Positions 51,723 to 61,022 are shown, counted from the stretch's first letter. The stretch is DNA of 64,000 nucleotides from an uncultured Eubacteriales bacterium (GCA_900546615.1 URDJ01000007.1:16852-80851); one strand, 5' to 3'. Made by a program: numbers and translations. The notes: generated from the sequence alone by a model not told the origin.

Positions 51723-53378
51723 ATGGCAAAATTGAAGATAATCCCGCTCGGCGGCCTCGGTGAGATAGGAAAGAACCTCACCGTGTACGAATACGGGCAG
51801 GACATTGTCGTCGTGGACTGCGGTCTGGGCTTCCCGGACGAGGAGCTCTACGGCATTGATGTCGTCATACCCGATATCACTTATCTGAAGCAGAACAAGG
51901 ACAAGATACGCGGCATAGTCATAACGCACGGGCACGAGGACCACATCGGCGCGCTGCCCTACGTCATGCGCGAGCTGGACGTGCCGATATACGCGACGAG
52001 CCTTACGGCAGGCATCATCGAGCTGAAGCTGGAAGAATTCGACCTGCTGTATAATACGCAGATATTCACGAAGAAGCCGGGCGACCGCTTCAAGCTGGGC
52101 TGCTTTGAGATCGAGTTCATCCACGTGAACCACTCTATAGCGGACTCGGTGGCGCTCGCCATCAAGACGCCGATAGGCACGGTGCTTCACACGGGCGACT
52201 TCAAGATAGACGTGACGCCGATACAGGGCGAGATGATAGACCTCGCGCGTATCGGGCAGCTGGGAAAGCAGGGGATACTGGCTCTGCTGTCGGACTCGAC
52301 GAACGTGGAGCGCCCCGGCCATACGGAATCCGAGCGCAAGGTGGCGGAGAAGTTCGACGAGCTGTTCAAGGGCTGCGAGAAGCGGATAATCGTCACGACC
52401 TTTGCCTCCAACGTGCAGAGGATACAGCAGATAGTGAACGTCGCGGCGAAGTATAAGCGCAAGGTTGCCGTGACGGGCCGCAGCATGGAGAACATGATAA
52501 AGGTCGCCATCGAGCTGGGCTATATGGATATTCCGGAGGGCGTGCTGGTAGACTTGAACCAGATAAAGGGCCAGCCGAAGGACAGAACGGTCATCATCTC
52601 GACAGGCAGCCAGGGCGAGAGCATGTCAGCCCTGTACCGCATGGCTTTCTCCGAGCACAAGCAGATCAATATCGACGCCGGGGATCGGATAATTATCTCC
52701 GCCTCGGCGATACCGGGCAACGAGAACACGATATCGAAGGTCATCGATGAGTTGTTCCACAAGGGCGCGGAGGTCATATACGACCGGCATACTGACCTTC
52801 ACGTTTCAGGTCACGCCTCTCAGGAGGAGCAGAAGATGATGCTGGCGCTGACGAAGCCGAAGTTTTTCATCCCGATTCACGGCGAGTACAGGATGCTCTG
52901 CAAGCACGCGGAGCTGGGCAGGATGATGGGCGTCGCGCCTAACAATATCGTGATAGCGGAAAACGGCCGTGTCATTGAGCTGAGCCGGCGGAGCGTCAAG
53001 GCCCAGGACAGCGTGCCTGCCGGCCGCGTGTTCGTGGACGGCACGGGCGTGGGCGACGTCGGCAGCGTCGTGCTGCGGGACAGGAAGCACCTTGCGCAGG
53101 ACGGCATGATCGTCGTCGTGCTTACGCTCTCGGGCGAGGATTCGTCGCTCATGGCGCCGCCGGAGATAGTGACGCGTGGTTTCATCTACGAGAAGGAATC
53201 CGACGGCCTCATGGAGGAGATGCGGCGGGTGATAAACGAAAGCCTCGCGAGCTGCCGCCACCAGAGGATAACGGACTGGGCGGGCATCAAGAACAAGGTG
53301 CGCACCAACCTGACGGGCTACCTGTATAAGGCGACAAAGCGCAGCCCGATGATAATACCTGTCATAACGGAGTTGTGA
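51723..53378 (+). CDS. rnj: Ribonuclease J
   Basis: A 551-residue metallo-beta-lactamase nuclease. It has the zinc motif THGHEDHIGAL near residue 70, VLHTGDFKID, and VSGHASQEEQ. The C-terminal beta-CASP and extra domain match RNase J, which does 5-prime exonuclease and endonuclease work in mRNA decay and rRNA maturation. Only one copy is in this window, so J1 and J2 cannot be told apart. The dipeptidase start overlaps the stop (TGATG). Confidence 0.95.
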   Translation: MAKLKIIPLGGLGEIGKNLTVYEYGQDIVVVDCGLGFPDEELYGIDVVIPDITYLKQNKDKIRGIVITHGHEDHIGALPYVMRELDVPIYATSLTAGIIELKLEEFDLLYNTQIFTKKPGDRFKLGCFEIEFIHVNHSIADSVALAIKTPIGTVLHTGDFKIDVTPIQGEMIDLARIGQLGKQGILALLSDSTNVERPGHTESERKVAEKFDELFKGCEKRIIVTTFASNVQRIQQIVNVAAKYKRKVAVTGRSMENMIKVAIELGYMDIPEGVLVDLNQIKGQPKDRTVIISTGSQGESMSALYRMAFSEHKQINIDAGDRIIISASAIPGNENTISKVIDELFHKGAEVIYDRHTDLHVSGHASQEEQKMMLALTKPKFFIPIHGEYRMLCKHAELGRMMGVAPNNIVIAENGRVIELSRRSVKAQDSVPAGRVFVDGTGVGDVGSVVLRDRKHLAQDGMIVVVLTLSGEDSSLMAPPEIVTRGFIYEKESDGLMEEMRRVINESLASCRHQRITDWAGIKNKVRTNLTGYLYKATKRSPMIIPVITEL

Positions 53379-54280
53379 TGATACCTTATTTTGACGCACA
53401 TTGCGATACAGTGACCGCCGTGCTCGAGCGCGGCGGCTCGCTTTTGAGGAACGGGTACCAGCTGGACCTCGAACGGCTGGGGGAGTACCGGCCTGCGGCG
53501 CAGGTGTTTGCCGTGTGGGGCGGAAGGTACGACGAAAAGGTCGGACTGCTGAGGTCGGAGCTTAAAAGAAGCGGCATTGGCCGGCTGTGCCGGAGCGTCG
53601 CGGAGCTGAGGCAGACCGCAGCCGAAGGGAAACTCGCGGCGCTGCTGTCGCTGGAGGGCATGGAGCAATTTGACTGCGACACAGAGCGCCTGAGACGCGC
53701 GAGAGAGGAAGACGGCCTCATCATGGTAAACCTCTGTTGGAACTCGGACAACGCGCTGTGCGGTTCGGCCATGGACGGCGGCGGGGGGCTTACGGCGCGG
53801 GGCCGGGAATTCGTGCGCGAGGCGCAGGGAATGGGCGTCGCGGTCGACCTCAGCCACGCCTCGGAGCGCGCGTTCTGGGATACGCTCGAAGTCAGCACCA
53901 AACCGGTGCTCGCCAGCCACTCTGACTCGGCGGCGCTGTGCTCGATATACCCGCGCAACCTCACGGACGCACAGTTTGCGGCCCTTGCGAAGCAGGGCGG
54001 CGGCGCGGGGATAAACATCTACCCGGACTTTCTGGGCCTTACGCGGGACACTGACGCGGTCTGCGCGCATGTCGAGCGCTTCCTGTCGCTCGGCGGCGAA
54101 AGGGCGGTGTTCATCGGCGCAGACCTGGACGGGATAGACGACACCCCGCGGGACATCGCGGGCGCGCAGGACATGGGCAGGCTCTATGAGGCGCTGCTGA
54201 GACGGGGATACCCGGAGAGCCTCGTGCGGGACATATTCTGGAACAACCTTGTCGATATATTGGAGCGTGCGACGACATGA
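53378..54280 (+). CDS. Membrane-dipeptidase family (renal dipeptidase-like) peptidase
   Basis: About 300 residues in a TIM-barrel amidohydrolase fold of the M19 dipeptidase family. It has DAHCDTVTAV at residues 6-15 (metal His and Asp), LSLEGMEQFD, VDLSHASERAFWD and LASHSDSAALC as metal-binding segments, and GADLDGID near the end. It is likely a Zn-dependent dipeptidase of D- or L-type dipeptides, and no signal peptide is seen, so it is probably cytoplasmic. The ATG overlaps the RNase J stop, and the ArsC-like gene overlaps its end by four bases. Confidence 0.88.
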   Translation: MIPYFDAHCDTVTAVLERGGSLLRNGYQLDLERLGEYRPAAQVFAVWGGRYDEKVGLLRSELKRSGIGRLCRSVAELRQTAAEGKLAALLSLEGMEQFDCDTERLRRAREEDGLIMVNLCWNSDNALCGSAMDGGGGLTARGREFVREAQGMGVAVDLSHASERAFWDTLEVSTKPVLASHSDSAALCSIYPRNLTDAQFAALAKQGGGAGINIYPDFLGLTRDTDAVCAHVERFLSLGGERAVFIGADLDGIDDTPRDIAGAQDMGRLYEALLRRGYPESLVRDIFWNNLVDILERATT

Positions 54281-54609
54281 ACATACAGATATTCGGGCGG
54301 AACAAGTGCTTCGACACAAAGAAGGCGGAGCGGTATTTCAAAGAACGGCGGATCAAGTACCAGTCCATCGACCTGCCGCGTTACGGCATGAGCAGGAAGG
54401 AGTTCGAGTCCGTTCGCGCGGCGGTGGGGCTGGAGGCGCTCATAGACCCAAAGGCCCCGGATGCGGACCTGATAAAGTACATGGCCGGCGACGCGGCGAA
54501 AATCGAGCGCCTGCTGGAGTACCCGGATAACATCAGGACCCCGGTTGTCAGAAACGGAAAGCAGGCCACCGTCGGCTATTGTCCCGAGGTCTGGAAGACC
54601 TGGGAATAA
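54277..54609 (+). CDS. ArsC/Spx family thioredoxin-fold protein
   Basis: A 110-residue thioredoxin-like protein of the ArsC/Spx superfamily. The start is IQIFGRNKCFDTKKAERYF with C11 as the only active-site Cys (no CxxC), and a later motif reads PVVRNGKQATVGYCPEVWKTW. True arsenate reductases use further Cys and Arg residues that I cannot see in order here, and the RNA polymerase contact region of Spx is unclear, so reductase or regulator is undecided. It is the last gene of the group and is followed by a terminator. Confidence 0.78.
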   Translation: MNIQIFGRNKCFDTKKAERYFKERRIKYQSIDLPRYGMSRKEFESVRAAVGLEALIDPKAPDADLIKYMAGDAAKIERLLEYPDNIRTPVVRNGKQATVGYCPEVWKTWE

Positions 54610-54655
54610 GCGCAGTAAATGGTATGCCCCATTCCAAAGACCTGTATATATTAAA

Positions 54656-54688
54656 GGCTCTGCGGCACATATACCGCAGAGCCTCATA
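54656..54688. terminator. Bidirectional terminator
   Basis: GGCTCTGCGG (54656-54665) and CCGCAGAGCC (54674-54683) form a perfect 10-pair stem, followed by TCATATTTTTA on the plus strand. A residues on the left give T on the minus strand. It separates the convergent ArsC-like and HD genes. Confidence 0.82.
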
Positions 54689-54707
54689 TTTTTATTTACC
54701 GTGCCGC

Positions 54708-55250
54708 TTACGCGGTCATGGCTTCGAGCGTGATCGCCGCGAGCTCCGGCATCGTCATGCCGAGCAGCTCCGCGCCCTTCGTGATGATGTCCCTCGAGCA
54801 GCCGGCGGCGAACTTTTTGTCCTTGAACTTCTTCATCACCGACTTGGCGTCCATGCCCTCGAAGCCCGTGGGCCGCATCAGAGACGCCGCCCAGATGAGG
54901 CCGGTAAGCTCGTCCGTCGCAAAAAGTATCTTCTCCATATACCGCTCCGGCTCCACGTCGCTGCATATGCCCCAACCGTGGCTCACCACAGCGTGAACGA
55001 CCGTCTCGTCAACGTCCAGTTCCCTGAGCAGCGTGTCCGCCTTTTTGCAGTGCTCCTCGGGCCACTGTTCAAAATCTATGTCGTGCAGGATGCCGACTGC
55101 CTGCCAGTAGTCCTCATTGCCCGCGTCGTACTTCGACGCAAGGTACCTCATTACCTTTCCGACCGTTTCCGCGTGCTGGACATGGAACGACTCCTTATTA
55201 TATCTTTTGGTCAGCTCGAGCGCCTGCTCGGGAGTGGGTATATAGCTCAT
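54708..55250 (-). CDS. HD domain phosphohydrolase-like protein
   Basis: A 180-residue protein. An HD-type segment has SFHVQHAETVGKVMRYLASKY near residue 20 (first His), GILHDIDFEQWPEEH with the HD pair near 50, and VHAVVSHGWG near 85. This resembles small HD proteins acting on nucleotides or in metabolite repair; the substrate is unknown. I chose the ATG at 55250, with GGAGG 8 bases upstream; an in-frame extension overlaps the next gene. The preceding gene, which encodes a PEP/pyruvate-binding protein, ends 50 bases upstream, and the two are likely co-transcribed. Confidence 0.82.
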   Translation of the reverse strand: MSYIPTPEQALELTKRYNKESFHVQHAETVGKVMRYLASKYDAGNEDYWQAVGILHDIDFEQWPEEHCKKADTLLRELDVDETVVHAVVSHGWGICSDVEPERYMEKILFATDELTGLIWAASLMRPTGFEGMDAKSVMKKFKDKKFAAGCSRDIITKGAELLGMTMPELAAITLEAMTA

Positions 55251-55299
55251 TTGTCCGGCCTCCAATTCACTTGATTGGAAGATTATACGCCCATTTTCC

Positions 55300-57876
55300 C
55301 TATTTTGCAAGCCTCTTATACCCGCAGACAGCCCGGTTCGACACCGCGTCCAGCCAGCAGCAGAGGCCCTCCGGCTCCGTCACACGGAACATCTTCGCAA
55401 GCTCCGGCATGTTCGGACATATCTCGGAGAACTTATTCGGCAGACCGGAAAGCAGCCCGGGGTTATACCTGAGCGTACGCTTGTCGTTCCAGATGGCGCA
55501 GTAGAAGATGTTCGCCTCGACCAGGTCCTGGAACATGTGGCTGCCGTAGCTCAGCTCGGGCATATATCCGGCACGGTCGTCCGAGACCTCGCAGACCCCG
55601 GCAAAGCCCGAGATATCCGCGAAGCTGCACGGCACGCCCAGCTCCGGCGAGCTGGTGCCGAGTCTGCCCGGCGCGAGCAGCATTATCTTTTTGCCCTTGC
55701 CCTTGTAGTACCTGTTTATCAGGCCCACCGCGTTCGCAGCCATGCGCTTTCTCGCGTATGGGAACTCGTAATACTCCTTTGCGTCTATCTCAATCACAAC
55801 GTCTATGTCCGTCACCGAGGACATACCCATGGACGAGTCGTCGAGGTCGAAGAACACGTCCTCCTCGGGCAGCTCCGGCATGGTGACCTTGCCGCCCGGC
55901 TGACCCACATACAGCGGCCGGCACTGAAGAATGTTGATAACGAAGTCTCCGTCCTCGGTGTTCACCGCGTATTCGATGTCCACGGGCGTACCGTATACGT
56001 TCTCGAGCGTCTTGAGCAGCGAGCGCATGAGCTGGGGGAACTTGGTCCTCTCCAAAAAGCCCTGACATGTTATGAACCAGACCTCGTCCTTGATGCCCAT
56101 GTCGCGCAGGGCGCTCTCGGCCTCGTAGTCGCGCTCGAACATCAGGTCGTGGAACCAGTCGGGCAGGAACTTGTGCACGACCTCCATGCTGACGCTCCTG
56201 AAAGCCTGCCGCTCGCGGTCGATGACGTCCACATAGTGCTGGGAGAACCTGTGCCTGTCGGCCACGCTGGTGAGAGTGGTCGCCGTCGGCCGGTCGAGGT
56301 TCACGAGCCTCGGGTAATCGTCCTCGGTCCTGTCAACGGCCTTGGTGCCGAGACCGACGACCAGCCTGAGCATGCCCGCGGTCGGGTCGGCGTCCTGGCT
56401 CGTCTTGTAAAGGCAGCGGCTGTAGCCCACGCCCGCGACGCCCGGGAGGTAGTACGGCCCGGCCCAGGAGCCGGATACCCTCTGCACCAGTATCGACATC
56501 TGCTCGTCCTTCTTTTCCAGCCCGCGCTGCATCCGGTATTCAAGCGCCGAGATATCCATAGTGCTCGCATACACATGCCGCACCGCGTCCTCAAAGGCCT
56601 GCAGCCGCTTCTCGAGCGGCCCGAAGTTCACGCAGAACACGGACTCATACTTGCCCGCGAAGGCGTTGCCGAAGCCGTCCTCGAGGAAGCTCGACGACCT
56701 GACGATGATGGGGCTTTGCCCGTAGTAGCTGAGCATAGCCTTGAACTGCTCGCGTATATTCTCCGGGAAGGTGCCGGACAGCAGCGCCTGCTTTAGCTCC
56801 TCGGCCTTGGAGAAGTAGCCCTCCTCAGTGCGCTGCTCGATGCGCGCCCTCCAGCAGTTGTTGCTTACGATGTAGGTGTAGAACACGTCGGAGCCTATAT
56901 AGAAGGAGTCGTGCGGCTCGGTATGCTCCCGGAATTCGGGCAGGCAGACCTCAGCGATCTTCCGCGCGAGCAGCATGCCGCAGGCCTTGCCGCCTATTGC
57001 GCCGGAGCCTATCATTCTGTCGCGCAGGGTGAAGTAGTCCTTCGGCTCAAAGAGCTGGTGGATGAGCCTCTGCACCTGCGGGTCCTTGGACATCATGCTC
57101 TCGAGTATCTTCCGCTCGGTCTCATCCCGGAACCTGCCGCGCCCAAACTCGAGCTTCGCGACGGCAAAGAAACGGTCATGGCTGTCGAGGTTCTGGTCCT
57201 GCGTGTGGGCCGAGATATCGTCCAGCAGCTTATAGTACCGGCTGAGCGACACGCCGCCGTCGAGCGGCTTGAACGGCCCGCCGCTCCTGCTGACGTGCGG
57301 CAGGTAGATGTTCACAGCGTCGCGGTCAACCGCCTTGAGCGTGTGGATATATACCGCACTGTCGCTCGTGTACACGTCTATGAGCACCTGCGTAGTGTCC
57401 CTGATGCTGGCCATCGTCTCAAATGAGTGCCGCCCGCGCATGAGAGGGAAATAGGCCACAGTATTCAGCTCGAACAGGTATGGGCAGGTCACGCGGAAGA
57501 AGTTGCCCATCATCTGGTCCGTGTGCCAGGCGACCTGCAGCTCGGAGAGGCAGTCAAAGATATAGAAGGCGTCCGGGCCTTCCTCTGTAATACGGTTGTA
57601 TATCTCCACTGTGAACGGCTCAAAGCCCTGCATGGGGTCAAACTCGAATACCTTCAGGCCCGGCTGAGGGCTGAACAGGCTCTCGTGCCGTGCGTAATGC
57701 ATATAAATGAGATTCCGCCCATCCTTCAGCGCCTGACGCACGAAGGCGTCGGCAAAAAGCCGGTATTCCTCAAGGCCCGACACCTGCCAGACTACATTGT
57801 CACCCATGCGGATGTAGTCGAAGACCTCGTCCACGCCGGGGTAGCCGCTGGGCACTCTCTCAAACGCCACTATCAT
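55300..57876 (-). CDS. PEP/pyruvate-binding domain protein with RecA/KaiC-like N-terminus
   Basis: An 858-residue protein. Residues 1-230 resemble a KaiC/RecA-like domain (SGYPGVDEVFDYIRMGDNVVW, then FYIFDCLSELQVAWHTD), but the Walker A Gly-Lys-Thr/Ser pattern is missing. The middle has the PEP/pyruvate-binding (PPDK_N) pattern: GSGAIGGKACGMLLARKIA near 292, PIIVRSSSFLEDGFGNAFAGKYES near 390, and DIEYAVNTEDGDFVINILQCRPL near 675. There is no phosphohistidine or C-terminal PEP-barrel domain, so it is not a complete dikinase. It may be a phosphotransfer or nucleotide-dependent regulator. GGAGG lies two bases before the ATG; GTG at 57870 has better spacing. Confidence 0.8.
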   Translation of the reverse strand: MIVAFERVPSGYPGVDEVFDYIRMGDNVVWQVSGLEEYRLFADAFVRQALKDGRNLIYMHYARHESLFSPQPGLKVFEFDPMQGFEPFTVEIYNRITEEGPDAFYIFDCLSELQVAWHTDQMMGNFFRVTCPYLFELNTVAYFPLMRGRHSFETMASIRDTTQVLIDVYTSDSAVYIHTLKAVDRDAVNIYLPHVSRSGGPFKPLDGGVSLSRYYKLLDDISAHTQDQNLDSHDRFFAVAKLEFGRGRFRDETERKILESMMSKDPQVQRLIHQLFEPKDYFTLRDRMIGSGAIGGKACGMLLARKIAEVCLPEFREHTEPHDSFYIGSDVFYTYIVSNNCWRARIEQRTEEGYFSKAEELKQALLSGTFPENIREQFKAMLSYYGQSPIIVRSSSFLEDGFGNAFAGKYESVFCVNFGPLEKRLQAFEDAVRHVYASTMDISALEYRMQRGLEKKDEQMSILVQRVSGSWAGPYYLPGVAGVGYSRCLYKTSQDADPTAGMLRLVVGLGTKAVDRTEDDYPRLVNLDRPTATTLTSVADRHRFSQHYVDVIDRERQAFRSVSMEVVHKFLPDWFHDLMFERDYEAESALRDMGIKDEVWFITCQGFLERTKFPQLMRSLLKTLENVYGTPVDIEYAVNTEDGDFVINILQCRPLYVGQPGGKVTMPELPEEDVFFDLDDSSMGMSSVTDIDVVIEIDAKEYYEFPYARKRMAANAVGLINRYYKGKGKKIMLLAPGRLGTSSPELGVPCSFADISGFAGVCEVSDDRAGYMPELSYGSHMFQDLVEANIFYCAIWNDKRTLRYNPGLLSGLPNKFSEICPNMPELAKMFRVTEPEGLCCWLDAVSNRAVCGYKRLAK

Positions 57877-57982
57877 CGCCTCCTCAACATCAATTCACTC
57901 TATTGTACTACACATCCAACATAATTTCATCAGTTTTTTCATGTTTTTTGTATATTCCTATAAATCCTCTGCTCAGGTCAGA

Positions 57983-58019
57983 AAAATACCCGCCGGCAAA
58001 CGCAGCCGGCGGGTATTTT
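57983..58019 (-). terminator. Terminator of the asd-dapA-dapB operon
   Basis: AAAATACCCGCCGGC and GCCGGCGGGTATTTT form a perfect 15-pair stem with a 7-base loop. On the minus strand it ends in TTTTTC, directly after dapB. Confidence 0.9.
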
Positions 58020-58027
58020 GGCTCTTT

Positions 58028-58795
58028 TTATTTCATCACGTCCCTGAGCAGATCGTCCATGTCATACATGCCGGGGGCCTTGACACCGGCGAGGAACCTG
58101 GCGGCCGCGATAGCGCCGGAGGCAAATACCTCTCGCGACAGAGCCGAGTGCTTCAGCTCGAACACCTCGTCGTGCCCGGCGAAAATGACCTCGTGCTCGC
58201 CGACGATCGTGCCGCCGCGGATGGAGGAGATGCCTATCTCCTCGCGCCGCCTCGGCTGGCGGACGCTGTGGCGCTCGAAGACGTTCTCGGCCTCGTAGGG
58301 CAGGGCGGAGGCGGCGGCGTCGGCCAGCATCAGGGCCGTTCCGCTCGGCGCGTCCACCTTCCTGCGGTGGTGCTTTTCGACGATCTCGACGTCAAAACTC
58401 TCGCCCAGCACCGCTGCCGCGCGCTTCACCAGCTGTATCATCAGGTTCACGCCCAGCGACATGTTCCCGGACTTGAACACCGGTATGCGCGCCGAGGCTT
58501 TCTCGATGCTCCGCAGCTGTTCCTCGGAGTATCCCGTCGTGCAGAGCACTATGGGCACTTTGCGCAGGATGCAGAACTCGAGCAGGCCGTCAAGGTTCGC
58601 GGGGTTTGAGAAGTCCACGACCACGTCGGCCGGGCCATCGTAGCTCATGGGGTCGGAGTAGACCTCGAACTCGTTGTGCTTCACCGGCGTGCGGTTGAAG
58701 CCGGCGACTATCTCCACACCCTCTAGTCCCTCGCAGCCGCAGACCACACACTGGCCCATGTGCCCGTTGCAGCCGGAGACGATCATCTTTAGCAT
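58028..58795 (-). CDS. dapB: 4-hydroxy-tetrahydrodipicolinate reductase
   Basis: A 255-residue enzyme that reduces the DapA product with NAD(P)H. It has the NAD(P) site VSGCNGHMGQCV near residue 8, the substrate motif EKHHRRKVDAPSGTALM with catalytic His and Lys near 140, and a C-terminal GMYDMDDLL. It is the last gene of asd-dapA-dapB, 18 bases after dapA, and a strong terminator follows. Confidence 0.96.
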   Translation of the reverse strand: MLKMIVSGCNGHMGQCVVCGCEGLEGVEIVAGFNRTPVKHNEFEVYSDPMSYDGPADVVVDFSNPANLDGLLEFCILRKVPIVLCTTGYSEEQLRSIEKASARIPVFKSGNMSLGVNLMIQLVKRAAAVLGESFDVEIVEKHHRRKVDAPSGTALMLADAAASALPYEAENVFERHSVRQPRRREEIGISSIRGGTIVGEHEVIFAGHDEVFELKHSALSREVFASGAIAAARFLAGVKAPGMYDMDDLLRDVMK

Positions 58796-58813
58796 TGCAG
58801 TTTACCTCTCAGC

Positions 58814-59704
58814 TCAGAACTTGATGCCCACTCCGCGCATGGAGACCTTGAGCTTCTCGAGGTTTGCCGGGTCCATGTCCACGAGCGGCAGGCGGAGCTT
58901 GCCGACGTTCATCCCCGCGACGTTCATGGCGGTCTTGACCGGAATGGGGTTCGTCTCTATGAACAGCTTGTCGAAGAAATCTGCCAGCCTGAAATGCTCC
59001 GCAGCTGCGGCCTTGAAGTCTCCATTGAGGCACAGCTCGCAGAGCTTCGCCACGTCCTTCGGGATTATGTTCGAGGCCACGGAGATAACGCCCTTCGCGC
59101 CCAGAGCCATCATGGCTACGGTGTCAGAGTCATTGCCGCTCCAGAACACCAGGTCGTCGCCGCACATGGAACGCACCAGACCGTACTCGCCGATGTTGCC
59201 GCTGGCCTCCTTGACGCCGCAGATGTTCGGGTGCTGCGAGAGCACCTTGTAGGTCGCGGGCTTGATGCCTATGCCGGTCCTGCCCGGTACATTATAAAGT
59301 ATCATCGGCGTCTTGACCCTGTCCGCAACGTAGGTAAAATGCTCTATGAGGCCCTTCTGCGTGCTCTTGTTATAGTAGGGCGTGACCATGAGTATGCCGT
59401 CCGCGCCGCAGAGCTCGGCGTGCTTGGCCTGCTCGAGCACGTGCTCGGTGTTGTAGCCGCCGACGCCCACGATGGTCTTCATCTTTCCGGCGCAAAGCTC
59501 GACCGTCAGCTCGACGAGCCTGTCGTGCTCCTCCTCGGTATGGGTCGGGTTCTCGCCCGTGGTTCCGCAGACAAGGATGGCCGAAGTGCCGCCCTCGTAC
59601 TGGAATCTGATGAGTTCCTCATACTTCGCGTAATCGACGCCGTTTTCGAGGTATGGCGTGACGATGGCGGTACATGAGCCTGTAAATATCGGTGTCTTTG
59701 CCAT
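58814..59704 (-). CDS. dapA: 4-hydroxy-tetrahydrodipicolinate synthase
   Basis: A 296-residue TIM-barrel aldolase that joins pyruvate and aspartate semialdehyde. It has CGTTGENPTHTEEEH with the catalytic Thr pair, ILYNVPGRTGI with the catalytic Tyr, and GVKEASGN with the Schiff-base Lys. It lies between asd (27 bases upstream) and dapB, one operon for three consecutive steps. Confidence 0.96.
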   Translation of the reverse strand: MAKTPIFTGSCTAIVTPYLENGVDYAKYEELIRFQYEGGTSAILVCGTTGENPTHTEEEHDRLVELTVELCAGKMKTIVGVGGYNTEHVLEQAKHAELCGADGILMVTPYYNKSTQKGLIEHFTYVADRVKTPMILYNVPGRTGIGIKPATYKVLSQHPNICGVKEASGNIGEYGLVRSMCGDDLVFWSGNDSDTVAMMALGAKGVISVASNIIPKDVAKLCELCLNGDFKAAAAEHFRLADFFDKLFIETNPIPVKTAMNVAGMNVGKLRLPLVDMDPANLEKLKVSMRGVGIKF

Positions 59705-59731
59705 TTTAAAAACCTCCTTAGATGTGCGGGC

Positions 59732-60817
59732 TTATTTCGCCGTGATATATCCCTCCGCGCGAAGCAGTTCGGCCAGCTCTACCGCGCCGCCCGCCGCGCC
59801 TCTGAGCGTGTTGTGGGACAGGCAGACGAATTTGTAGTCATAGTGCGTATCCGGCCTCAGCCTGCCTATGCTTATCTGCATGCCGCCCTCGTTCATCCTG
59901 TCGAGCCTTGTCTGCGGGCGGTCGGGTTCCTCAAAGTACCGCAGGAACTGCTTCGGCGCCGAGGGCAGCTCCAGCTCCTGTGCGCGGCCCTTATATGCCG
60001 CCCAGCGGGCTTTCATCTCGTCCATTGACGGCTTTTTGTCAAACGACACGAACACCGCGGCCATGTGGCCGTTGGAGGCCGCGACGCGCAGGCACTGAGC
60101 GGTGATGAGCGGCTTTTCGGCGTTCTTTATGACCCCGTCTTCCACGCGGCCCCAGACCTTCATCGGCTCCTGCTCGCTCTTTTCCTCCTCGCCGCCGATG
60201 TAGGGGATGACGTTGTCTACCATGTCGGGCCAGGTCTTGAAGGTCTTGCCCGCGCCGGAGATGGCCTGATAGGTGCATACAAGGATCTTGTTCAGCCCGA
60301 AGTCCGCCCTGAAGGGGGAGAGGGCCGGGACATAGCTCTGAATGGAGCAGTTGGACTTTACAGCAATGAAGCCGCGCTTCGTGCCGAGGCGTTTCTTCTG
60401 GTCTGCGATGACCGCAAGGTGGTCTGCGTTTATCTCAGGGATGACCATGGGCACGTCCGGGGTCCAGCGGTTGGCGCTGTTGTTCGAGACGACCGGGCAT
60501 TCGGCCTTGGCATACTCCTCCTCGAGTGCGAGGATGTCCTCCTTCTTCATGTCCACGGCGGAAAAGACGAAGTCCACGTCCTTAACGATGTCCGCTACAT
60601 CCGCGGCGTTGCGGACGACCATCTTCTTCGCGCACTCCGGCATCGGGTCGTCCAGCGCCCACTTGGCGCCGACGGCTTCCTCATAGGTCTTGCCGGCGCT
60701 CCTGGCGCTGGCCGCGATGACGCTCAGCTCAAACCAGGGATGATCGGCAATGAGCGTGACATAGCGCTGACCGACCATACCTGTGCCGCCGATGATGCCT
60801 GCCCTCAATTTCTCCAT
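59732..60817 (-). CDS. asd: Aspartate-semialdehyde dehydrogenase
   Basis: A 361-residue enzyme that reduces aspartyl phosphate to the semialdehyde. It has the NADP site GIIGGTGMVGQRYV near residue 8, catalytic Cys in KSNCSIQSYVPAL and a later His in the last third (SNGHMAAVFV). The overall pattern is the archaeal/fungal-type Asd rather than the E. coli type. It is the first gene of asd-dapA-dapB; the kinase step (lysC) is not in the window. Confidence 0.93.
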   Translation of the reverse strand: MEKLRAGIIGGTGMVGQRYVTLIADHPWFELSVIAASARSAGKTYEEAVGAKWALDDPMPECAKKMVVRNAADVADIVKDVDFVFSAVDMKKEDILALEEEYAKAECPVVSNNSANRWTPDVPMVIPEINADHLAVIADQKKRLGTKRGFIAVKSNCSIQSYVPALSPFRADFGLNKILVCTYQAISGAGKTFKTWPDMVDNVIPYIGGEEEKSEQEPMKVWGRVEDGVIKNAEKPLITAQCLRVAASNGHMAAVFVSFDKKPSMDEMKARWAAYKGRAQELELPSAPKQFLRYFEEPDRPQTRLDRMNEGGMQISIGRLRPDTHYDYKFVCLSHNTLRGAAGGAVELAELLRAEGYITAK

Positions 60818-60842
60818 TGCGAAAACCTTCCTTTCACCATAC

Positions 60843-60929
60843 GACTCAGTGTATTCGCAGCCGAGTTAAATAATACCGGGTGACATAACACTTGAAATTA
60901 TCTGAGTCATCAATTATAATGACATAACA
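60843..60929 (-). promoter_or_regulatory. Promoter region and repeats upstream of asd
   Basis: On the minus strand a perfect -10 TATAAT lies at 60913-60918; the -35 is weak. The ten-base direct repeat TGACATAACA occurs at 60881-60890 (inside the leader) and 60920-60929 (between -35 and -10). A GACTCAG/CTGAGTC inverted pair (60843-60849 and 60902-60908) brackets the leader. These look like operator sites for an unknown regulator of DAP synthesis. No lysine riboswitch was recognised. Confidence 0.5.
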
Positions 60930-61022
60930 GGTCGAAAAATGCAAGAACCTGTACGGCCTTTAACGATTTAATATTTTACCACCGCGTTCAAACCGAGTCA
61001 ACAAACGTCAAAAGGTGAACAA

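Noticed and set aside
60818..61022. Lysine riboswitch before asd
   Set aside because: The region is too short and lacks the conserved lysine-riboswitch core and a terminator.
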